Shown piece after piece: positions 23,476-35,661 of a stretch of DNA of 64,000 bases. This DNA comes from Glandiceps talaboti (Eukaryota; Hemichordata; Enteropneusta; Spengelidae). The notes below the pieces were generated by a model, which saw only the letters and a program-made list of their open reading frames with translations, was not told the DNA's origin and did not search any database. A program made the translations under genes and the position numbers. The stretch's first letter is position 1, and each line of letters opens with the position of its first letter. The stretch covers positions 11,956,379-12,020,378 of the forward strand of contig NC_135551.1 of the NCBI RefSeq assembly GCF_964340395.1, given 5' to 3'.

Positions 23476-25282
23476 GGCTGCTTTCACAAAAACTTGTTGG
23501 GGGGGGGGGGGTCGGGAGATTTTTTGTAAAACCCTAATTTTTTTTCAAGTACCCCTGCCATATTCCAAAATTTTCAAGTACCCCCCCCCCCCGCCAAAGC
23601 CCCAAATATTTCAAGTACCCCCCCCCCCCCACCCGAATAAATTTTCAAGTACCCCCCACCCGAATAAATTTTTTTTTGAATACTCTTCCTGTGCGTTAAC
23701 ATTCCATACAAAGTACAAAACTGTACATAATACACTTAATACCAACTTTGTCCATATATACATATATATAATCAATTTGTACTTGTGTACATATATACAC
23801 AAACACCAGTTAAAACAAAATGTTATGTTAACCAGTGCATTGCCTTTCCAAAAAACAACATATACTTTAGATGAATTACACTTTGAATAACTCTTGTAAA
23901 ATGATCAGCAGACCAACTGAGTCTTTGTTTTCTGTTCAATATTGTATTAGTACATTATACTAGTAGTGTTACAGTTGAATGTCATTTTAGTTGTATTTGC
24001 AAATATTGTGATGCACATGTTATCTAAAGAGTTTTATACTGTATTGTTCCAGTTCAGTTTCCTAAATGTGTGCAAAAAGAAATCAAATTGGTCTAAATAA
24101 CACTGAAAAAACACTTAATAAAATGCATTGCCATGTATCCCGTTCTTGTTTGATGTAAATTAGTTCAATATAATGTCAAAAGAAAATAAATGTATGATTC
24201 AAAAATGCCAGCCACATTTCATCTAACAGAATAGGAATCAAGTGATATATATTAGTGGTAATGATAATTAAGATGGCCCTATTATCATAGTAATTGTATA
24301 TCTTAATGAACCTGGTAATACATTTACCTTGTAAGAGCCTGATTATTGGACTGGTTTTGACATTAGATTACAAAGGTGAATGCAGGATTTTAAACAAAGT
24401 CTCAGAATGTGTTTATTTAAATTTTTGATTTCCAAGTGGTAGCTCTCCTTCCAGATTTTGTGTATATAAACATGGCATTGTCATCATCATCATCAGACCC
24501 AATTTCTCCTTCAACTTCATCAGAGTTGTAACTAGCTGTATCATATCTTTAGGGTAACTTTATATTGAGAGTTATGTCAAAGTTTATTTATTTATCTTTA
24601 TATTTACAAGTAATAGTATATTCATGCAAAGTTGAGTGTGCAAAAAACTTATTTTACTTTTTCTCTGTTAACTCAGCTTGTGAGATATTGTCTTCTGTTT
24701 CACATGTAGCAGACGTTGCCAATATGCTAATTTTAGGAAATATTTAGAATGTGTTATTAAAAGTTTATGTTGAAAATTATAGTCATATCTATAGGATGAA
24801 AAAATACCTTGCACAGAAGTTTTTGATACTTGTCAAGTATGTTTTAGTGCAGGTGCATCTTTTACATTTTGATGGCAGGCTGAGATTAACCTTTTCGAAC
24901 TCTTTTTTTTTTAACTTCCAAGAGCTGCAAATGTAAAATGTTGTCTGTCATATTTGTCTGTCATTTAATACTAGTAAGAATTTACATGAAAAAGTTACAT
25001 ATCATTGTGATAACCACAAACCAAAACACAGTCATGTCATGAAGAATATTTTCAGTACAGTGTAAAGGTAATTTCATACATTAAATGAACCAAATTTCAG
25101 TAGAGAGTAGTGTACATGAAAGACACTGGTATTTTTCAGACAAAAAACAATCTGTACCACTCAATTCGCCCATTTCAATTTATCATTACATTAACAGTTT
25201 AATAAAAGAAAATTAAAATTTGACTGTTTTTGTTTTTCATTTTACTAACTTGTGAGCAACTGTTGTTTGTAGCTGCTGCTGC

Positions 25283-25334
<52 letters not shown>

Positions 25335-25539
25335 GAAAAAGGAAGACCAACATTTTAAAAGCTTATTTTCCCATGTTTGAAAAGTCATGATGTCAATTTA
25401 TTTTCAGGTACACCCCTACAACCCATAACATTATTTCAGGTAACCCCCCCCCCCCCACACACACACACTATCCATATATTTTCAAGTCCCCCCTAAAATC
25501 TCCCGACCCCCCCCCTAACAAGTTTTTGTGAAAGCAGCC
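23476..25539. mobile_element. 2.06-kb TIR element flanked by TAA
   Basis: The ends are GGCTGCTTTCACAAAAACTT and its complement, each followed by GTT(A/G), a run of 9-13 G, then TCGGGAGATTTT. TAA flanks both ends (23473-23475 and 25540-25542), and S1 reads CTAACAAGTATG uninterrupted. Just inside lie repeated 'ttcaagtaccccc' phrases. The interior is AT-rich and non-coding, with a (TTG)n microsatellite at 25275-25335. Same design as the element at 16897-22474 but different end sequence; PIF/Harbinger-like by TSD and G-rich ends. Confidence 0.8.
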
Positions 25540-25542
25540 TAA

Positions 25543-26830
25543 CAAGTATGTTTACATTAACCATGTTATCTCACAGTTTTCATTTTGTTCAAGTGAAACT
25601 GTTTTGTTTCAGTGCATGGAGTTGATGTCTTGACCACTGCAGTTAATACTGTTATTGTATGGTTCTTTGTTTTCATATTTTGCAGCCCATGAATGTCACT
25701 ATTTTGTGTGATAGTGTCCTGAAAATAACAGAGAAAGTGTGTCCTGCACTTCTAGACAAAGCCGGGCAAATAAAGTGAAATATCAACCCCTTTTCACCCA
25801 CTTTGCAGCATTTCATAATTTATTTAATATGTGGGTATAAAATGTTGTCAGTCATGAACTGTCAACTGAGCAAATAGATAGGTTGGGTATGTAGGTGTGA
25901 TTTTTAGTATGCATTTAGATACAGCACTCGACATGTTTGGAAGTAAAGAGCACACATGCAGGTATACCCTAAGGTCCTGTATTCTAACAATTGTTCAGAT
26001 TTCATGTTCTACTAGTGGCTCTTTTTTCTGTTTAATATTACTGTTCCATCACCTGAAAAGTACAACCAGTTGTGTTTCTTGAACCCAGAGAAACCAGATA
26101 AGTATTCTTGCGAGCTAGTATTTAGTGCCCACTATTTTTTGTACATTTTTATAAGTGCTACCTAAGGCTTACTTATGGGTTGACATAGTGTCATGTCACA
26201 CTGACCTGTACACAGAGTGAGATGACTTAAAAGTTTATCATTTACATACATGTATTGCATGGTGATATAATGTGACAGGTACATTTCTTTTAGCTCACCC
26301 ATTTTACCATCTGTTGTTTTTCATATCCAGTCTATTGTTTCATTGTAGATCATTTTTGTCAGATGAGAGTGTTTTCCTAAGTTACATTTGCTTGGAAATC
26401 ATTTTTTGAGAGGGTCCAGGAATTGAAAAGTTGGGTTAGAATACTTTCAGAGCAGGGTATCAAATCCATTTACCATAGATTTAATGATTCTTACAGAAGT
26501 TATCAATGCATACCGGGAGACAACTAATGTTTCCCATAGGAGAGTGTTTTTCCTAAGTTACATTTGCTTGCAAATCATGTTTTAGGAAGGGTCCAGGAAT
26601 TGAAAAGCGGGTTTGGAATATTTTCAGAGCAGAGCTGGGTATCAAATCCATTCACTATATATTTTAATGAGTCTTTCAGACGTTATCAATGTATACCGAG
26701 AGAAAACAGAAAAAGCTGAGGATATGATGAAGGACCACCATATCAAAACACATTTGATAAATTTGCATTATTATTATTTAATTATTATTATAGTCACACT
26801 ATACTCACACATACAGGTTTTATCCTTCAA
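25543..26830 (+). pseudogene. Transposase-like gene, copy S2, part 4
   Basis: Matches S1 4610-5730. PMNVTILCDSVLKITEKVCP at 25687 follows an AG acceptor. Further on, VQELKSGFGIFSEQ near 26593-26630 is the best preserved form of the putative glutamate motif, then (shifted) YQIHS and EDMMKDHHIKTHLINLHYY to 26770. A 175-bp tandem duplication inside this exon (units starting 26365 and 26540) would disrupt any protein. Confidence 0.5.
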
Positions 26831-27117
26831 CTTGTAATTTAGAAACATTATGGTTTTAAATGTTTCATTAAATCAGTTTACTGTTCATTCTGTTTTCACA
26901 ACATAATTTATGAGTTGTATGTTTCTTTGCTGATATCTTGATTTATGCAAACTGTTTCCAGTTGATTGTACAATGATCTCAGATCTTATATCTTATAAAT
27001 GGACTCTATTTCAAGTACTTGTACACCTGAAATTGACATGTTGATATAAACATTTTCACACCCCCTACTTGTTCAACAGCTCATGACTACATTTGGATCA
27101 ATCTCTCAGATCTATAG

Positions 27118-27900
27118 AGACCTAGTTATTAATACTATTATTCATTTAGAAATAAAAGAGATGGGGAAAGTTTGTACTCGTGTATATACTAGGTTTATAA
27201 AACAACTAGATTCATAGCAAGAGGCTATGTAGAGGCCTGGGTAATCAGAAAAATGTCCAAAAGTAGTCTAGTTGAAGTACAACAGACTACTTGATACTTG
27301 TTCCAATACATCAATCAACTTTACATAGCTTTTAAGTATGAAAGAAATGCTTTGACATGTATTAACTTGTATATCATAAATGACAGTCTTTTAAATTCAT
27401 TAATATCACAACTATCATGATTGCATTTATCATATACCTATGCCCAGATCAATCATTTTCGATGACGTTTAATGCCAAATATCACTTCTGATATGGGACA
27501 TTATTATAAAATGTCACGATATTCATATTAATTGTCATGAAAAAATGCCTTTCTGATTGGATACGACACAGTGATTCCATACATAAGCAAACATACAAAC
27601 AACATGCTGGTTGATCTTCAATGTAAGCTTATGTCAACTAAACTGACACATCTTTCAAAACAGGAAACTTTTGACGAAAATGTCCATACACAAAAGATGC
27701 TATTGATGATAGTACATTAAACAACATATTCACAACTACACTGTTCAAGTATGTGAATTTTGTAACTGTATCACTGTAATAACTGTAGGCCACCTTCTAT
27801 GTGTAAACTATAGACACATACAACACAACGTATGAGTTTTATTAACATATTAGAGCATTCTCTGAAACCTTTAGAGAACCTACACTACTACCAAACTGTA
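27118..27900. other. S2-specific AT-rich DNA, no gene seen
   Basis: No match to S1. Short imperfect repeats only. Precedes the LINE. Confidence 0.4.
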
Positions 27901-28294
27901 TTTTGAAATAATTATGAAAAGATGCACCGAAATCTGATGAGGAGGATGTGCGCCCTCAAACTAGGACGTCAACCCTACTCATCGGGTCGTCAAATTTTCT
28001 ATGATTTTCGCGTTACCAAAGTTCAAGTCATTGCAAGACCAGGTACGTCCTACCATAAACACCCAGGAATCAGTGGAAAGCTATTTACAACGTCCCAGAA
28101 GCAATACTCGAGCACTAAATGTTTCATGTTTGGTCACAGTGTCAACGTCAGCACATTGGTACGTTATTATCACCTACTTCCGGGTTGCACGAGCGACTAC
28201 AAAATACCGTTCCCGACACCTGAACTTATTAACTCTGTCAATAAGCAAGTTGCAAGACATAATCGTAATTTAACCTGGTAAGAACCAAAGCAAG

Positions 28295-30141
28295 ATGTTA
28301 TTACTATTCTGGTCACTTGTTCTCTGTTCCATAACGCTTCAAAACTCTCTGCCTCAAAATCAACATGGCAGCCCACAACAGTCAAAATTGTTCGACGCTG
28401 ATATTAAATTTCCAGAATGTAACGACCTGGCCAGCCAGGTTATACACGGTCTACATAAGGACATTGTAAAGAAAAATATGATACCAAATGATAAATATAA
28501 ACCCAAACGTCTTTTGGAGTATCTGATTCTTATACTGATGTCAAATGCAAATGACATACAAACCAATCCTGGACCAGATAATAGTGAATGTACCACCCAT
28601 TCATGCGGAACCTGTGCCCTGCCAATAACATGGGAAAACAGAGCCGTTACATGTGACACCTGTGACCAGTGGTTCCATATTAATTGCCAGGATGTACACA
28701 GTGGCACGTATACCGAGTTGAATGAGAATAGTGATATCCGTTGGGATTGCATCGCATGTGGAAATCCAAATTACAGTCTATCTTGTTTTGGAATATCATG
28801 TTTAGAGTTATCAAACTCGTACAGTATATTGTCCGATACGTCATCATCTAGTCTTCCTCCAGAAGCAGTCATAAAACCAATCCACACGTCCACACCAAAT
28901 CAAAAATCAACAAGAAAGTCAGCACGATCACAAGCACCACTTCGTGTTCTTAACATCAACTGTCAGTCAATAAAAAATAAACAGTGTCGTATTGAGAATG
29001 TAATATCCAGTTCAAAACCTGACATCATCATCTGTACTGAAACATGGCTTGGCCCTTCAATAACTGATAGCCAAATATTCCCTCCAAATTTCAAAATCTG
29101 GAGAAAGGATAGAACAACTGGTAATGGTGGGGGAGTTTTGATTGCTGTCAGCGACACTCACTTAAGCTCAGAAGTAAGAGAACTGCAAACTGACTGTGAA
29201 ATTGTATGGGCGAGGATACAACTAGTCAAAAATAAAGATCTTCTTGTGTGTTCTTATTACAATCCAAAAACTTCCAATGAATATAGTCTGTCACAGTTTG
29301 AAACGTCCATCATGAGAGCATGCACAATGCAAAATACATGCCTACTAATTGGTGGTGACTTCAACCTTCCTGGTTGGAACTAGAAATCAAAATGTATCAA
29401 ACCAAATACCCAGTATGTTAGACTTCACTACAAGTTAGCAGATATACTAGATGATAATGGCCTTGTACAAACTGTTGAAGAACCAACAAGAAATGATAAC
29501 ACTTTGGACTTGTTCATAACAAATCTACCCAGTAAAATCCAACGCATTGAAACAATGCCTGGTATCTCTGATCACAACATTGTCTATATAGAACTTGACA
29601 TGAACCCAATACGTAATAAACAGAAACCCTGTAAAATACCATTGTACAAAAAAGCACGCTGGGATAGTTTAAAACAAGAAGTTACATCATTGAAGTCAAC
29701 TTTTGCGGAAATGGCTAAACAGGGTCACAGTGTGAACAACCTGTGGAATACATTTAAAACATTCTTAGAAAATTCTGTTTCCAAACACATACCACATAAA
29801 ACAGCTAAGTCAAAGAATGGTTTCCCATGGATTACTCAGGATCTGAGACGATTAATGCGGAGAAGAGACAAACTATACAAACGAATGAAGAAATCTGCTT
29901 TCCCAAAACATATCACGCAATTCAAAGATTTGAAACACCTTGTTCAAAAAAAGCTCAGACGGGCTTACTGGAACTACATTGAAGATATTGTTACCCCTCA
30001 ACAGGATGACAATAACAATTCACCAATGAAACGTTTTTGGACTTATATCAAACATAAAAAGACAGATAACAGTGGGGTAGCTCCACTTATGCACAATGGA
30101 AAACTGCATACTGATCCAATACAGAAAGCAAATATACTGAC
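28295..30141 (+). pseudogene. LINE ORF: signal-like N-terminus, 2A-like motif, PHD finger, APE endonuclease
   Basis: In one frame: a hydrophobic start (MLLLFWSLVLCSITLQ); residues 87-94 DIQTNPGP (28553-28576), a 2A-like motif with Q for the usual E; a C4HC3 PHD finger at about residues 104-155 (CGTC, CDTCDQWFHINC, CIAC); then an exonuclease-endonuclease-phosphatase domain from about residue 215 (LRVLNINCQSIKN, TETWLG, GGDFNLPGWN). A single TAG at 29381-29383 (probably from TGG) breaks the frame. The frame continues through the endonuclease end (SDHNIVYIELD near 29570) and the linker before the RT (FPWITQDLRRLMRRRDKLYK). The RT itself is absent. Such proteins nick target DNA and copy LINE RNA. 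Known in this class: PHD plus EN, and 2A-like motifs near the N-terminus. Confidence 0.85.
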
Positions 30142-30547
30142 TTTTATGACAGGACAGGACAGCTCACCAATGTTTCCACTCCAGCCGCGCCGAGGCTGGG
30201 ACCGCGACCGATCTCGTGCATGCCTAGCGCCTTGACCTTAGTACATGTAGTAGGCGATGATTTGAACAAATACGCGATGACTGGGTTGCTTTCGAAATTT
30301 CCTTCATAATTTCTCATAAAATATTGTCTCATTGAGAGAAAATCCTCCTCTGACAATTCGAAGAGTTCACTATCAGTATCACGGCGGACTACAACTCAAC
30401 GCTCGTAGACGAACAAAATTTGGACGCGTGCCAGCAGTGCATTATCGTACCAGCAGTGCATTATCACTCGTTTTAGACGCGCTAGTTCGATGTCTAGACC
30501 AATCAGATCCCTCGATTTCCACCATCAATATACTGGTATAATATAAT
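30142..30547. mobile_element. 406-bp segment shared with 59439-59819
   Basis: Begins TTTTATGACAGGACAGGACA and ends ATACTGGTATAATATAAT; the other copy is about 94% identical. It contains CAATCAGATCCC near its right end and, in this copy only, a short internal duplication of CAGCAGTGCATTATC. It corresponds to the right part of the larger MITE at 58936-59819, so it is a truncated copy that replaced the LINE's RT region. Confidence 0.85.
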
Positions 30548-30548
30548 A

Positions 30549-30886
30549 GTAGATACAGAAACCGCTCCAGTGTTAAAAACATGATACAAACTCTAAATTG
30601 GAAATCACTAGAACTACGCAGGAAAGAAGCTAGACTAACAATGCTCTATAAAATCTCAGTAGGAACAGTTGCTATGAACAAAGACCAGTATCTTAAACCT
30701 CCATCAAGATATACCAGACACATGCACAGTAAAAGTTACCAAATACCAACCTTTAAAACAGACTACAGAAAATATTCATTTTTCCCTAGAACCATCGTAG
30801 AATGGAACAATCTACCACCAGACATTGTAACTGTAGGTTCACTTGATGCTTTCAAGTCTCAAGTGGCATCACACCTGGACATCTAA
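30549..30886 (+). pseudogene. LINE ORF2 C-terminal fragment
   Basis: Encodes the conserved tail of CR1/L2-type ORF2 (RRKEARLTMLYKISVG, FFPRTIVEWNNLPPDIVTV) and ends in a TAA at 30884. It is open throughout. The (ATTT)n tail starts 12 bp later (30898-30941). Confidence 0.85.
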
Positions 30887-31030
30887 ATGTACATTAAATT
30901 TTATTTTATTTTATTTATTTATTATTTATTTATTTATTTACTTTGAGTCAGTACTGCTTTAATTCACCATCATCATCTTTGCTGCGCACTCACTGGCAAA
31001 ATCTTCAACATGTTGAAGGTGGCCAGTTAT

Positions 31031-31044
31031 GGAAGAAGAAGAAG

Positions 31045-31073
<29 letters not shown>
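31031..31073. repeat. (GAA)n microsatellite
   Basis: About 14 uninterrupted GAA units. The surrounding 30950-31500 is AT-rich, with no gene seen. Confidence 0.95.
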
Positions 31074-31075
<2 letters not shown>

Positions 31076-31504
31076 TGACAATCACCAAAGCAGGTTGTCA
31101 TGGTCAGCAGTGCAGGTAAATGTCATCACCTCACAATAGAGTCATGCGATGCTTGAAGTGCATTACATACAGAGGTCTTTGTATTTTTTGTGTATTCTCT
31201 TTGAATACCTGAGCATAGGCATATGATAAATCAGTTATTAACCTATATCAACACTTTATTCCTTGTATCACTGTTCATGCCATTTCTGCAACATGACACT
31301 TGTCTTACGACTCTTGTCCCTATGCAGAAAGGACACTCACAGCAATACATCAAATGAAGAGAAGATATCGGGTATTAAACCTCATAATATTATATTGAAT
31401 ATTTTATGAAATGTTTAATATAAAAATCTGTACAGTATGATAACTGAACAACCAATAAAATGTTTTAAATTAACAAAGAACATTTTACTTCAACAAATTC
31501 TTTT

Positions 31505-33750
31505 TAAACCACAAAGAGTTTGATGTCTGTGGTATGCAAATCTTAGAAGAGCTTTGATTTTGAAATGGACAATGGTGAATGATTCTAAGATATTATGCAT
31601 ATATATGATACAAATGTAAGTGATCAACTTGATTTCACTCAAATGATGTCACTAAGTATTGTTTGTAGGATTCTTAGTACCATGACCAAAATACAAAATT
31701 AAGTTTGGATCATCTGACACAGCTGTCCTAATTAAAGGTATAGTATATAGAGTAGCCTCTTTCAAAACAAAATCTATTTAATAATGAACATTGTGTTACA
31801 TCAAATACAACTACACACATAAAACTGTTATTCACAATTTCAGGTTATGCATCACCGTAAACAACACTTCATTATAGCAAACATTTTACATATCTCTCAA
31901 TGAGTTTATCTTTAAGTAACATTATAACTACTTCTGAAGTGAAATTGGACTAATTAAACATGAAATTATCCAAGAAAAATTAGTTGATAAATTTGATTAA
32001 CATATTAATAGGGATATCAGAATGGATGATATTAAGAATAAGTCAGTAAGCGAAGTTGGACAGTCAAAGGTGTCTTTTAATCACTTTCATATTTTATGAT
32101 TTATATATAGTAATGATTAGTTTTGTAATGATATCATATTTAGTGAAACATCATTAAGCAGGTATGAGAAGTAATGGAAAGTGATAAGAATAAACAATAT
32201 CTATAATTTGCTGGGGAACATATATTGGCTCTCAAAGGGTAACAAACCAATATTAAAAACTTACTAAAACATTAATTTTATTCTCTAAACTTCATCATTA
32301 CGACAAGACCTGCTTGTAAATTAAGATATTGGGATTACTGATACAAATTAATCCATCAATTAGCTTTGCCTTTCGAGTAAAATGAAAACATCACAGAACA
32401 AAATGTTTGACAATGTACAATGTATGAAGTATATATATGTACTTATGAACCTGTGTCCATATATTTAGGCTTTCAACATTTTCTATAGACATGTTGCCTG
32501 CAGTTCCAAGATGCATTGCATGTTGCCCCATACAACACCATGTATTCAGTATATACAGGAGGGGTTCCATGCGCTACTCAGGGGGATGGTTGTCACCTGA
32601 CTGTACCATGGGGTCACTTGTCCTTCACTGTCGTTGATGACATTTTGTATGTATAAAGTAAACTGGCCATGTACGTTATGATATGTACTTATGACTCTGT
32701 GTCCATATATTTTGACTGTAAACATTTTCTATAGACCTGTTGCCAGTTCCAAGATGCTTCAAGTGTCTACCCATACAACACCTTATATTCAGAACATACA
32801 GGAGGGGTTGCATGCACTACTCAGGGGATGGTTGTCACCTGACTGTACCCTGGGTTCACCCGTAAAATCCTTCTCTGTTGTTGATGACATTTTGTCTTTG
32901 TTCTATAAAATCACTCATAATTAAAGAGAGTCAACATTTCTTTCCATCATATCATGATGTAATTATTATTTCAAATGTAATAAAGATAAAACAAGCCGAA
33001 AGTTAACAACATAGGTGACATTGTCTCACATAATGTATCTTGCAACCAGAAAATCGTCTATTAATCCTATTAATTAAGAACATGCATTGATCAATGGATC
33101 CAATAGACATGTTTATAATTTTCATTCACATTCACATTTCACAGATAGAATTAGCAGAGGCCAAAAAATAATTTGTGGTTATGTATAAAAAAGGAAAGCA
33201 GTGTTACCTATAATAAAAATATGTGAAAGCACTAGTATTATATGGATAAGATTATATTGCAACAGTGTATCTTGATTGGTTTGTAAATTTCATTAGCTAA
33301 ACTGATCAATTTAAAGTGGGTTTCCTGACTATTCATCAGGCAGTTGTGGCACTGGTATATACAACCCTCAAGCAAGGAAACATTTTCGTTCAAATAGTAA
33401 AATGTTTCCAAAAACAATTACGTATGAGCTATATATCACATTTATAGTGAATGTATACATGTTTATGTCTTTGTTTTTCAGCATCTTACCCCATGCATAG
33501 CACAGGTTGTAATACAAATACATGTAGCTGTAACTGTATACAGCCATCAATATTATATAAACTGGAGTGGAAAATCTTAAAGTTTGAGGCATTGGTCATA
33601 CCGGTACTTGTGTTGATGTTTATGTGTTGACATCTATAGCAGGTTATAGCAATGTTGTGCTTTTTCCTTGCTAATCTAACTATTTCCTGCTACGAGCTCA
33701 TATTGCATATATGTGATATCCAAATGGAATGCAGAAAATTATGAAAAATG
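31505..33750. other. S2 non-coding segment, with an internal 246-bp duplication
   Basis: Collinear with S1 6190-8000. The block starting 'gtgtccatatatttaggctt' (32453) is repeated from 32699, each with an AG acceptor in front of 'ACATGTTGCC/ACCTGTTGCC'. S1 has one copy (7125). No protein can be supported. Confidence 0.6.
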
Positions 33751-33754
33751 ATCA

Positions 33755-34590
33755 CATAAATACGTGCATATCTTCTACTGTGTGACGTCAAACAGGGGGT
33801 GATTTCAGAGCATATCACCCCTGTTCTACCAAACTATTTTCTCTCCGTACTGTTCGAATATTCGTGCCAATCCTACGATCAAGTTTATCGTAATAATTAC
33901 GTGCTTTCAAAACGTAAATGCATACATTACGTTACACGTATCCTTGGATGGCATGAGTTTGATAGGTAGAGGTACTTTTATTTTTATTTGATACATTTTA
34001 TTCTATTTAAAATTCACGTTGATTATCGATGTAGCACTAGCAGCCGGCAAGCTTACTTCCGATTTTCCGTTGAGCTCAGATCTCCGAACTTAAACAACCC
34101 GAGAAAATATGATTAAAATGATGGCACAAAAGTCATATTCAGACAAATTCTACTTACGTTTTAAACTAAATTCGATATTACATGTACATTGCAAGGTTAT
34201 AACCGATAATTTTGGTTGAGAAACCACAGAACACGATGACTGCAACCGATACCATGTATATGGTAAGCTTGACCTCGCATAGCCGTCGGGTGCCATTTTT
34301 TAATACGGGATGAAGAATATAGTGCAATGAAATGATACAGTATTTGTAAAATACGATTTAAAATTCTAGAAAAAAACGGGGAAATACTTAGTTATGTGAT
34401 AAATATATAATTCCATGAAATCAATGTTAGTTTTACGTCATAATGCTCCTCGTATGATTCCGCGAGCTACAAATTCTCGCCTACTGGCTCAAATTTGTAT
34501 TAGTCCGCGGAATCATACTTGGAGCATTATGACGTAAAACTAACATTAATTTCATGGGATTATATATAAGTATCACATCAACGGATTCTT
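33755..34590. mobile_element. S2 insertion with hairpin at left and large palindrome at right
   Basis: Absent from S1 (8455). A hairpin AACAGGGGTGAT-like stem lies at 33791-33825; then about 570 bp of mixed sequence; then the 180-bp palindrome at 34397-34576. The layout echoes the insertion at 13690-14482: small hairpin near one end, large palindrome at the other. Confidence 0.5.
34397..34576. repeat. 180-bp palindrome
   Basis: The arms run from GTGATA and ATTCCATGAAAT through GTTAGTTTTACGTCATAATG to ATGATTCCGCG, and return in complement order. About 60 bp of loop contains CGAG/CTCG words. Confidence 0.8.
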
Positions 34591-34868
34591 ATGTATGCAG
34601 TCAGTTAATACAAAGCTATTCATTATTTGTTAGTGTATTCCAAACTCTGCAGTGTTTTAAAACCAAATGTTTAGATATCAAATTTTTACATTACTGCTTT
34701 TTTTATCAGTGAACCAATAATGATGAGTTAGATGATAATTTTGACATCATAGTTTTATTGGGGAGAAAATTTACCAATGGTTCCGTTGGACAGCATATCA
34801 CACCCACACTCTGATTCTAAGCTGACATTTGCCTTTATGCTGACAATTGAGTATGAGAGTGACAGTAC

Positions 34869-34967
34869 CTTCATTCTTGCTTCTTTATCTGCTCCACATT
34901 CTACAAGATACTTGACAACATCAAGGTGACCATACTGAGCTGCAACGAAGAGAGGTCCTGCACCATT
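34869..34967 (-). CDS. Ankyrin-repeat exon (S2 copy)
   Basis: This is a 99-bp, 33-codon, phase 0/0 exon between 'ttctcccttcag' and 'gtactgtc'. It encodes GPLFVAAQYGHLDVVKYLVE, then CGADKEARMK. The protein is about 80% identical to the exon at 8730-8828, and the intron flanks are also shared, so the two come from the segmental duplication. No disabling change inside the exon, so the pair could code for two tandem repeats in the same protein. Confidence 0.8.
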
Positions 34968-35348
34968 CTGAAGGGAGAAAGGAAAAATATTCAGTCTGAT
35001 AAGATTATTTGTCAAAATTTATTATACCGTCTGAGTAACAATAAACAGAAGTCTTGCTAGTAATGTTGATGTATATATGGAATATCAGCCAACAATTCTT
35101 ATAACCCATTAAGTCTGGTCTTTATAAAAATCAACATTTGCAGTTGAATTATTCAAAACAATCACAATATAGTTAAATGTTCCAATGCTAAGTCGTATGT
35201 TAATAATTTATGATGATATATCATTCAAGTCAAGGCCAAAAGTTCTTCTGTCTGTACTTTTAGTTTTTGTTGCTCACTATCATTAACAACTTTAGACATA
35301 ATTTCATATCACTGATTCATTGAATAAATGAAGACTCAGATATTTAAA

Positions 35349-35565
35349 GTTATATTTCCAGCAATATAACCATAGCACTAAGTAGCCAATCATTTCTATA
35401 TTCTACTGCTAGTGAATCATACAGATACACAGACATTGACAAACTGATTCAGAATATTGACTAAATATTGTAACAAGTTTCAACTAAATTTATTCAATTC
35501 ATAATTAAGATGTGAGTAAAGTTATATTTCCAGCAATATAACCATAGCACTAAGTAGCCAATCAT
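35349..35565. repeat. Left duplication flank of the intact LINE
   Basis: A 45-bp block (A, 35349-35393: GTTATATTTCCAGCAATATA... to CCAATCAT), a 127-bp block (B, 35394-35520), then A again (35521-35565) directly against the LINE 5' end. Block B recurs directly after the LINE (40102-40228). The empty site is therefore A-B. Confidence 0.9.
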
Positions 35566-35661
35566 TGTGAGGGCGCTGTTTGCGGAGCAACATGTGGTTT
35601 GCAACCGCTCTGATTTTTCAAATGTTATTTGGCGTTTTGAACGCTTTATAACTGACAAAAT

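Larger units (their letters stand above)
27900..30941 (+). mobile_element. CR1-like LINE, internally replaced
   Basis: 5' region from about 27920 (open but unrecognised frame 27922-28281), a long ORF with PHD finger and endonuclease from 28295, then coding through 30141. There it jumps to an unrelated 406-bp segment (30142-30547), and resumes as the extreme C-terminus of the same LINE class (30549-30886), followed by an (ATTT)n tail. The whole reverse transcriptase is missing. It lies in a region S1 lacks. Confidence 0.8.

Noticed and set aside
23450-23890. 146-codon proline-rich frame
   Set aside because: Caused by C-runs near a transposon end. It starts in unique DNA and crosses the TIR.
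32691-32924. RING-like tail (SPVKSFSVVDDILSL) recalling the RAG1 linker
   Set aside because: No Cys/His cluster precedes it in frame, and the other two copies of the block do not preserve the frame.
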